Below are positions 5,443 to 9,797 of a stretch of 10,846 nt of DNA, piece by piece. This DNA comes from Candidatus Sericytochromatia bacterium (GTDB lineage: Bacteria > Cyanobacteriota > Sericytochromatia > JACMPN01), in contig JACMPN010000519.1 of NCBI GenBank assembly GCA_014377495.1, positions 1-10,846 of the forward strand, written 5' to 3'. Each line of letters starts with the position of its first letter. The stretch's first letter is position 1. The translations under genes were made by a program, and so were the position numbers. The notes under the pieces were generated by a model. It did not search any database, had not been told where the DNA came from, and saw nothing but the letters and a program-made list of their open reading frames with translations.

Positions 5443-5845
5443 ATCGAGGACGTCAATTACCGCCACCCTCGCCAGCTGAACAAAACCCTGTTCACCTCCC
5501 TGAGCAGTTGCCGCTGGATCCGCAGTCATGACAACGTGCTCATTACCGGGCCCACCGGTCTTGGCAAAAGCTATCTGGCCTGTGCCCTTGCCGACAAAGC
5601 CTGCCGGGAAGGCTTTACGGGTCAGTACCTACCCTCTGGAAATCCTCGAAGACCGCTACGGGCGGCGCTCGACCATCGTCACCAGCCAATTGCCGGTGGA
5701 TAAGTGGCACGACCGCATCGGGGATCCGACCCTGGCCGACGCCCTCCTCGACCGCTTGGTCCACAACGCGCATCAGATTCCCCTTGCTGGCGAAACCATG
5801 CGGAAGATAAAAACCAAGCCAAGTCCAGCCGAAACCGTCGACTAG
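5443..5845 (+). pseudogene. istB: Broken istB (IS21-family transposition ATPase)
   Basis: Two adjoining frames together show IstB, the AAA+ helper ATPase of IS21-type elements. The first frame has IEDVNYRHPRQLNK and the Walker A loop GPTGLGKS (5548-5571) with CALADKACREGF. The second begins with LEILEDRYGRRSTIVTSQLP and continues through VDKWHDRIGDPTLADALLDRLVHNAH to TAG at 5843-5845. The region that should carry Walker B (about 45-50 residues by family comparison) is absent at the junction near 5618-5645, where the frame also changes. The N-terminal domain upstream is missing, and no istA transposase or terminal repeats are visible. It is a dead IS21 fragment, inserted upstream of Uma2. Confidence 0.88.
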
Positions 5846-6016
5846 TTGGAAGCAGCAGGAGATCTGCTGGTCGCCGTCGATTCGCCGAGGGGCTATGGCA
5901 GCGACTGGGTTTCACGTCGCATTGCTTGACCCATGCCGGGCAGTGCGAGTCGATCACACTACCTGCGTCGCTGACCGACCTCAAGCGGCGAGGTCTATGT
6001 GCTGAGTAAACCAGGT
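5846..6016. other. Intergenic stretch after istB remnant
   Basis: I see no gene here. It may be IS21-derived sequence beyond istB, but no terminal inverted repeat could be identified. The minus-strand DUF1828 gene ends at 6017. Confidence 0.4.
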
Positions 6017-6793
6017 CTATGCTGCCAGGACCTCGCGCACCGCTTGCGGATCCGACACGCCAAGGACGACGGACATTTCCTGCAACCGCCGCAGATCGTT
6101 GTCCCGATACACGTCCCGGCTGTCGTCGAAAAGGGTTACCCGCTGATCCGCTTGTTCTTCAGCCCCCTGAAGGTCGTACCAGCGGCTGAAAACCTCGTTT
6201 GCTGCCACATGCGCCTGGGAAGAATTACCCGAAGCAAGCGTCAACACTGCCGAACGGGTACGGGCTCCCCTAACCAGGAAATCGACTTTTACTGGGCGCC
6301 CGCTTCGGCCAATCAGCTCGACATTTGCTTCGTAGGTCAAGTCGCTGTCGCTGATCACCTCTTCGACCTGCTCCGGGAACGCTGCCTGCAGGGCAGCTCG
6401 ACGCGTAAGCAATAGGTCACTGGCACGCAGGCAGGCCTGAGCCAAACGCAGAATGCTCTCCGACACGAGGCCAATTGAGGCGACCTCCACCTCCAGGGCG
6501 CCACCATTCTGAGTCACGCCGAACAACTCGATCGCATCTTCCAGGAACGTCTTGCGTTTCTTCGACTGCCATGGCTTGATCTGCATTGTCAGCAACCACG
6601 CCATCGTCTGGCCGAGATCAGAGAGCCAGTAGTTTTCACCGGCTGCCCTTTGGGACAGAAACACCTCGATGGCGGTGCCGTCAGGATACAGCAAACCTGT
6701 TTCGATCCGGACGTAGCCCTTGGGCAACAGATCCATGCTCTTGATCAGAGCGGCGCATTGGACCTGGTTGCGCAAAGTTTCGAGGTCCATCAT
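6017..6793 (-). CDS. DUF1828/DUF1829-type protein
   Basis: The 258-residue protein has the two-part layout of this family. The N-terminal part (about 1-120) contains YPDGTAIEVFLSQRAAGENY followed by WLSDLGQTMAWLL, typical of DUF1828. The C-terminal part (about 130-255) contains VKVDFLVRG and RVTLFDDSRDVYRDNDLRRL, typical of DUF1829. No signal peptide or membrane segment is visible, so it is cytosolic. Its role is not established to my knowledge; such genes are often found in mobile or defence regions, and a strand pattern like VKVDFLV would suit a nuclease-like fold, but this is inference. Its ATG overlaps the TGA of the upstream gene (ATGA), so the two are translationally coupled and probably act together, as a TA or defence pair might. 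Confidence 0.75.
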   Translation of the reverse strand: MMDLETLRNQVQCAALIKSMDLLPKGYVRIETGLLYPDGTAIEVFLSQRAAGENYWLSDLGQTMAWLLTMQIKPWQSKKRKTFLEDAIELFGVTQNGGALEVEVASIGLVSESILRLAQACLRASDLLLTRRAALQAAFPEQVEEVISDSDLTYEANVELIGRSGRPVKVDFLVRGARTRSAVLTLASGNSSQAHVAANEVFSRWYDLQGAEEQADQRVTLFDDSRDVYRDNDLRRLQEMSVVLGVSDPQAVREVLAA

Positions 6794-7233
6794 GGCGTGT
6801 CTCCTTCATCCGGAGCATCAAGCTCACCCTCATGCTGAATGGACGACATCGCGCAAAACTCGGTAAACAACGATCGCACCGTGCCACCGGCAAGGTCTTG
6901 CCGATCGATCACACCGTCTCGCAGGTTGCGATCCGGGCAGCGTTCTGTTTGCAGGGAATGCTTGTGGCAACGGCCTGCAGGACGATGCGGTGGTCCATCG
7001 ATATCCAATCGACAAACAGGTCCGGTACCACTCAAAGTGACGTTAAAAGTCTTGGAACCGATCTCCGGGTTGTAGTGGATGTCCAAGCGCACATCGACGC
7101 CTCGATCGTTGTCGATGCGAAGATTCTCGGCTACCAGCAATGGCGCTGTCGCTCTGCGGCTGGTAAACCGTATGTCACCTCGAATGACCTTCCCTGGCAG
7201 ATCCCGCAGGGCTTCGAATTCCGTCCGGTTCAT
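6790..7233 (-). CDS. Uncharacterised His/Cys-rich protein paired with DUF1828 protein
   Basis: I do not recognise this 147-residue protein with confidence. Residues 1-72 look like a compact beta-rich fold (RGDIRFTSRRATAPLLVAEN, then KTFNVTLSGTG). Residues 74-100 hold a striking cluster: Cys74, His83, Cys89, His90, His92 and Cys99, within HRPAGRCHKHSLQTERCP. This could bind metal or form an active site. The C-terminus is acidic. The start at 7233 is chosen for GGAAA about 8 bases upstream; an in-frame ATG at 7250 is an alternative. It is the first gene of a two-gene operon with an ATGA junction to the DUF1828 protein. TA or two-protein defence function is a guess from context only. Confidence 0.7.
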   Translation of the reverse strand: MNRTEFEALRDLPGKVIRGDIRFTSRRATAPLLVAENLRIDNDRGVDVRLDIHYNPEIGSKTFNVTLSGTGPVCRLDIDGPPHRPAGRCHKHSLQTERCPDRNLRDGVIDRQDLAGGTVRSLFTEFCAMSSIQHEGELDAPDEGDTP

Positions 7234-7256
7234 CGTTCGTTTCCGTCTCATGTCGT

Positions 7257-7269
7257 TTGCGTTACGCAA
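7257..7269. promoter_or_regulatory. Palindrome in the leader of the DUF1828 operon
   Basis: TTGCG (7257-7261) and CGCAA (7265-7269) form a perfect 5-bp inverted repeat around TTA. It sits between the candidate promoter and the first gene of the minus-strand operon and could be an autoregulatory site. Confidence 0.3.
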
Positions 7270-7293
7270 CCGATTAAGCACTCGACTGGTTTC

Positions 7294-7322
7294 AGTATGA
7301 GCCTCGACCTAGCCCATGTCAT
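7294..7322 (-). promoter_or_regulatory. Promoter candidate of the two-gene DUF1828 operon
   Basis: On the minus strand ATGACA (7322-7317; one mismatch to TTGACA) and CATACT (7299-7294; two mismatches to TATAAT) are 17 bases apart. Transcription would start near 7287 and leave a leader of about 50 nt containing the 7257-7269 palindrome. Confidence 0.4.
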
Positions 7323-7439
7323 TATCCGGTGGCTGGTGACCGCTGCCAACAGCAGGATTGAGGTGGACCCCAAAAATCAGACCCAAGGCGTAGCAGGCTT
7401 CTTGACTCAATTATGCTCAAGCAAGCAACTAGCAACCTC

Positions 7440-7580
7440 ATGCCCCAGACCCGCAAAAAACACGGCGCCGATTTGAAGGCCAAGGTGTCGCTCGCCGCCT
7501 TCCGGTGTAACGAGACTGTCATCGAGCTGGCGAGCCGTTTCGGCGTTCACCCGAGCCAGATACACACCAGGAAAAGACCC
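7440..7580 (+). pseudogene. IS3-type orfA transposase remnant
   Basis: From ATG at 7440 the frame reads MPQTRKKHGADLKAKVSLAA, then CNETVIELASRFGVHPSQIHT, the N-terminal helix-turn-helix of IS3-family OrfA (family pattern SADFKAKVALEA, then ELASKYGVHPTQI). The similarity stops at about residue 47; after that the frame runs into the Uma2 promoter-like repeat. Neither the rest of orfA, nor orfB, nor terminal inverted repeats are present. It is a truncated insertion-sequence relic that seems to have replaced a second Uma2 coding region. Confidence 0.8.
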
Positions 7581-7626
7581 TACAAGACGAGGCTGCTACA
7601 GTATTTGAGGGCGGTCAGAGCCGACA

Positions 7627-7682
7627 GTTACCTTCACATCGAGTCTCTCAATTATACATCCGTGAGCAGCCTCACCGAAGCC
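7627..7682. repeat. Uma2 promoter-region repeat, copy B (relic)
   Basis: This is a diverged copy of 5355-5411 that keeps a minus-strand TATAAT (7656-7651) and TTCGGT (7679-7674), 17 bases apart. No Uma2 coding sequence follows it; the orfA remnant lies where the gene should be. It may still be an active promoter facing the orfA remnant. Confidence 0.65.
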
Positions 7683-7779
7683 ACCCCGACTGCCTGAAGG
7701 ACACGCCATTGCCGACATCCTGATACCCAACCCATGCCAGAGCATTGTTTCGGCAGAGGGTCAGGAGGCCGATTGGTAG
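7683..7779 (+). other. Open tail of an unrecognised reading frame
   Basis: A plus-strand frame running through RLPEGHAIADILIPNPCQSI to EADW and TAG (7777-7779) has protein-like composition but no start of its own. It ends one base before repeat copy 4, matching the pattern of a reading-frame end just before copies 2 and 3. I do not recognise the family. It could be the last part of an antitoxin or chance. Confidence 0.25.
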
Positions 7780-7780
7780 C

Positions 7781-7908
7781 GATCACGGCCTGATCGGCGC
7801 CCACAACCTCGTCAACCGGGACGTGCTAAACCATCGTGGTCGGCGCCCCGGCTCAACGGCAAGGTCATGGTCAACAGGGATGGCTCGATCACGCTGCAGT
7901 GAGACTGA
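7781..7908 (+). repeat. Gene-tail repeat, copy 4 (degenerate, 128 bp)
   Basis: It begins at the same base as the other copies (GATCA at 7781), but two 5-base deletions (near 7826 and near 7855) shift the frame, and the Trp codon before the end is TGA (7900-7902). It is the most decayed copy. The 3' flank CTATGGGCCTGCTGCCA resembles that of copy 2 and runs directly into a Uma2 C-terminal fragment. Confidence 0.8.
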
Positions 7909-7920
7909 CTATGGGCCTGC

Positions 7921-7988
7921 TGCCAATGGTGTCACGTCCGAACCTGGCCCTACTCGATGCACGAGACGGTAGTGCCACCCATCAGCAT
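7921..7988 (-). pseudogene. Uma2 C-terminal fragment
   Basis: This matches 4816-4883 of the intact Uma2 gene at 60 of 68 bases without gaps. In the minus frame it reads ADGWHYRLVHRVGPGSDVTPL, the end of Uma2 (residues about 154-174). The catalytic part is absent. It sits directly after repeat copy 4, just as the intact Uma2 follows copy 3, so an acyltransferase-tail/Uma2 convergent pair existed at least twice. Confidence 0.8.
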
Positions 7989-8000
7989 ACGCCAGCAGAC

Positions 8001-8028
8001 TTGACCTCAGCCTGCGCGTATGTAAGAT
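8001..8028 (+). promoter_or_regulatory. Promoter of the Phd-type antitoxin
   Basis: TTGACC (8001-8006) and TAAGAT (8023-8028) are 16 bases apart. The -10 box lies in the centre of the 8006-8049 palindrome, so a bound antitoxin dimer would block RNA polymerase. Transcription would start near 8035. Confidence 0.5.
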
Positions 8029-8049
8029 GTTACATATGCGCAGGCTGAG
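8006..8049. promoter_or_regulatory. Near-perfect 44-bp palindromic operator
   Basis: Two 20-base arms (8006-8025 and 8030-8049) are inverted copies at 19 of 20 positions around the 4-base centre GATG. The inner part reads TATGTAA / TTACATA and the outer part CTCAGCCTGCGC. It overlaps the -10 box and lies 15 bases before the antitoxin ATG. Phd/YefM antitoxins repress their own operons through palindromes, often two adjacent ones; this long single palindrome could hold two dimers. In RNA it would form a very stable hairpin. Confidence 0.7.
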
Positions 8050-8064
8050 CAGTGGGGCCCTTCG

Positions 8065-8418
8065 ATGAAAAACCATGTCTTGACGATGACAGGGAACCAG
8101 GACGTCGTTTTCAGAAAGGTGTCCGATCTCCAGCGCAGCTACCTGAGTGTGTTGGGTGAGTTGGAGAAGGGACACAACGTCGTGATGCAGCGGGGCGATG
8201 AATTGGTTGCAGTCATCATCGAACCAACTAGGTACAACGAGATGATGCGCAAGGCCAGTCGAGCCGAGGATGCCGAAAGGGAACTCGCTCACATGCGGAC
8301 GATGGTTGACTTGGCTTTGGCGGGCGGAACCAGCCTTGTGGCGGCGAGGCAGGAAATCGCTGACGGGAAGGGCATCCTCGCTGCAGATCTCCTGCAGGAT
8401 CTCACGAGCGGCGATTGA
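8065..8418 (+). CDS. Phd/YefM-family antitoxin, apparently orphan
   Basis: The 117-residue protein shows the Phd/YefM fold: DVVFRKVSDLQRSYLSVLGELEKGHNVVMQRGDELVAVIIEPTRYNEMM corresponds to the N-terminal DNA-binding half, with the typical strand around VVMQRGDELVAVI (residues about 43-55). The C-terminal half (70-117) is helical and acidic and would wrap a toxin. Such proteins repress their operon and neutralise a RelE- or Doc-type toxin. GTGGGG (8052-8057) is the ribosome binding site. No toxin frame follows: downstream frames are short and unlike known toxins. The partner was lost, lies elsewhere, or the protein works alone as a regulator. Confidence 0.82.
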   Translation: MKNHVLTMTGNQDVVFRKVSDLQRSYLSVLGELEKGHNVVMQRGDELVAVIIEPTRYNEMMRKASRAEDAERELAHMRTMVDLALAGGTSLVAARQEIADGKGILAADLLQDLTSGD

Positions 8419-8555
8419 GGTAGCCGTCTTGCGGGTTGTGCCAGCCAGAAGTGAATATGGCAGGGCCTGAACGCCATTCCTTGTGCCGATGACCTGGCAG
8501 GCCCGCCAGCATGACTGGCGCAGAAACGCATGCCCGATGACCCATATCTCAGGCG
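8419..8555. other. Intergenic stretch after the orphan antitoxin
   Basis: No gene is supported. It holds a hairpin (CGCCAG at 8504-8509 with CTGGCG at 8515-8520, loop CATGA) without a T-tract. A toxin gene would be expected here but is not seen. The TPR remnant converges from the other side. Confidence 0.45.
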
Positions 8556-8819
8556 CTACATTGAGGCGGCGGCGTCTGCACTGTGCGGCAAAAGTTTGGA
8601 CAGACGGTCCCTGACGTCGATGTCCTCATGCAAAGCCAGGCTGCGCATGAAACAAATTTCCGCTTCCTCCGGCTGATTTTGCTCCGCCAAAACGGTGCCA
8701 AGATTGGTCCAGGCATCCACGAGCTTCGGATCCAAGGTGGTCGCCCGTTGCAAATGCGGGATCGCCTCTTCACCTTCACCCAGGCAAACCAGGGCGGTGC
8801 CCAACCACTGACACACCAC
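8556..8819 (-). pseudogene. Truncated TPR-repeat protein
   Basis: The 87-residue frame carries about two TPR units: WLGTALVCLGEGEEAIPHLQ and AWTNLGTVLAEQNQPEEAEICF, with the usual small/large hydrophobic pattern and the DP turn (TTLDPKLVDAW). TPR proteins mediate protein-protein contacts. The frame starts in mid-repeat, directly after an in-frame TGA, and no ribosome binding site precedes the GTG codons there, so the N-terminal part was lost. The last 15 or so residues look like a normal C-terminus. It lies downstream of the helix-hairpin-helix gene on the same strand. Confidence 0.7.
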
Positions 8820-8877
8820 TCAACCTGAGTGGCACCCGGCCAACTCAGAGTTTGACGTGCGGACGGATCGACTCCAT

Positions 8878-9189
8878 CTAAATCGTCGCAATGCCTTTCA
8901 CCTTCAGCAGATCGTCCACCGACTTGAATGGCCGAGCGGCAATGATCCGCTTGGCGACCTGTGGGCCCACATAGGGGAGCAGTTGCAACTCGTGCTCATC
9001 GGCTTTGTTGATGTTGACCTTATAGCCCTGCGCTTTGCCGGGCAGATTTTTGACGGTCAAGGGTGCGCTCTTGGCCTGGGGAGGCTTGGTCGATGCCTGG
9101 GCGGCAGGCCCTGCCGCCAAAACCGGGGTTGCCAGAGCGGCAGTGAAGGCGAGCGCTCACAGGGCGTTCGTCAGAATACGAAATTGCAT
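8878..9189 (-). pseudogene. ComEA-like helix-hairpin-helix secreted protein with in-frame TGA
   Basis: The C-terminal part VNINKADEHELQLLPYVGPQ, then VAKRIIAARPFKSVDDLLKVKGI, is a ComEA-type helix-hairpin-helix domain that binds DNA non-specifically; ComEA proteins bind DNA outside the cytoplasmic membrane during uptake. The full frame begins at ATG 9189, with a strong ribosome binding site (GGAGG, 8 bases away) and a clear signal peptide: MQFRILTNAL, then ALAFTAALATPVLAAGP with an AxA-type cleavage region. Codon 11 (9159-9157) is TGA. A change of one base would restore CGA or TGG. Starting instead at ATG 9120 would remove the signal. So this is either a nonsense mutation, a sequencing error or readthrough. 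Total length 103 codons, normal for short HhH proteins. Confidence 0.75.
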
Positions 9190-9215
9190 GAGGGAACCCT
9201 CCGACATATGGCATT

Positions 9216-9533
9216 TCAGTTCGCGGGTGGCGGATGGATCGACAGCGGGCAAAGCGTCTGACGACTGCCGTATACGCCATGCCACCAGGCCGAACGGTCC
9301 TCACCGCAGTATAAAAGGCCCGCATTCCCTGGGCAAGACTCGTTAGGGGCCCACAAAGACCAGACCGGCTGACCCGGAAAAAGTTTCTTCCGGGCGTCCC
9401 GGCGCAACGCGGGTGGCCAGTGCTGGCCTGGCGCCAGAACATGAAATTTGACGTGGGCCTTGGCCATCGCTCCGACCTCATAGTGGGCGAAACCCGGCCC
9501 CACCAAGAGCACCGGCGCATCCAAGGAACCCAA
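9216..9533 (-). CDS. Doubtful hypothetical protein
   Basis: A minus frame, open from 9653 down to TGA at 9218, reads plausibly in its middle (LGSLDAPVLLVGPGFAHYEV, later FHVLAPGQHWPPALRRDARK) with coding-like third positions. It has no ATG or good ribosome binding site; TTG at 9533 is the nearest usable start. The promoter for the helix-hairpin-helix gene lies within it, and the last 40 residues look random. I recognise no family. It may be a gene relic or a chance frame in the roughly 600-base divergent intergenic region 9190-9797, which otherwise shows only promoter candidates. Confidence 0.2.
   Translation of the reverse strand: MGSLDAPVLLVGPGFAHYEVGAMAKAHVKFHVLAPGQHWPPALRRDARKKLFPGQPVWSLWAPNESCPGNAGLLYCGEDRSAWWHGVYGSRQTLCPLSIHPPPAN
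9308..9336 (-). promoter_or_regulatory. Promoter candidate of the helix-hairpin-helix gene
   Basis: On the minus strand TTGCCC (9336-9331) and TATACT (9313-9308) are exactly 17 bases apart. Transcription would start near 9301, giving a leader of about 110 nt before the ATG at 9189. No other gene lies between, so it supports the long, signal-peptide form of the gene. Confidence 0.45.
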
Positions 9534-9668
9534 TGGCGTGCCGGTCGGATCCAGGTTGCGGGGTGCGTCTGGGCGCTGCGTCCACGCCAGGACAAATGTC
9601 GAAAAAATCCCCGACGGCGTGACGAAACACTCGAAAAAGCAAAGTGGACTGGGTCACTGCACGATCGG

Positions 9669-9696
9669 TTGGGTTACGATACAACAGAGTTAAGAT
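9669..9696 (+). promoter_or_regulatory. Promoter candidate of the lipoprotein gene
   Basis: TTGGGT (9669-9674) and TAAGAT (9691-9696) are 16 bases apart on the plus strand. The leader would be about 95 nt. It is the best match I see upstream of the lipoprotein, but moderate. Confidence 0.3.
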
Positions 9697-9797
9697 GGCT
9701 GACTGTGTTACGTTCCACCGCCAGCGCCCACTTTGCTCCCCCTTCAAACGGGAAGGACAACTTCATCGCATCGTGACGTAAAGAGATAGAGGTAGCT

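Noticed and set aside
1889..7908. Integron attC sites as an explanation of the repeats
   Set aside because: I looked for RYYYAAC and GTTRRRY core sites at the edges of the copies and found no proper pair (the nearest, CGTCAAC, fails the first base). The repeats are clearly coding-derived, and no integrase is visible.
8492..8520. Rho-independent terminator after the orphan antitoxin
   Set aside because: Hairpins can form (CTGGC/GCCAG and CGCCAG/CTGGCG), but no T-tract follows.
8419..8560. A toxin gene after the Phd antitoxin
   Set aside because: All plus frames here are short. One reads MPDDPYLRRYIEAAASAL from 8531 but has no toxin motif and overlaps the TPR remnant on the other strand.
9157..9159. 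TGA recoded as an amino acid (code 4 or 25)
   Set aside because: TGA terminates higB, the acyltransferase, hicA and others at family-typical lengths, so it is a normal stop in this genome.
9420..9776. A 118-residue plus-strand frame before the lipoprotein
   Set aside because: No ribosome binding site, no family resemblance, biased composition, and it covers the lipoprotein promoter candidate.
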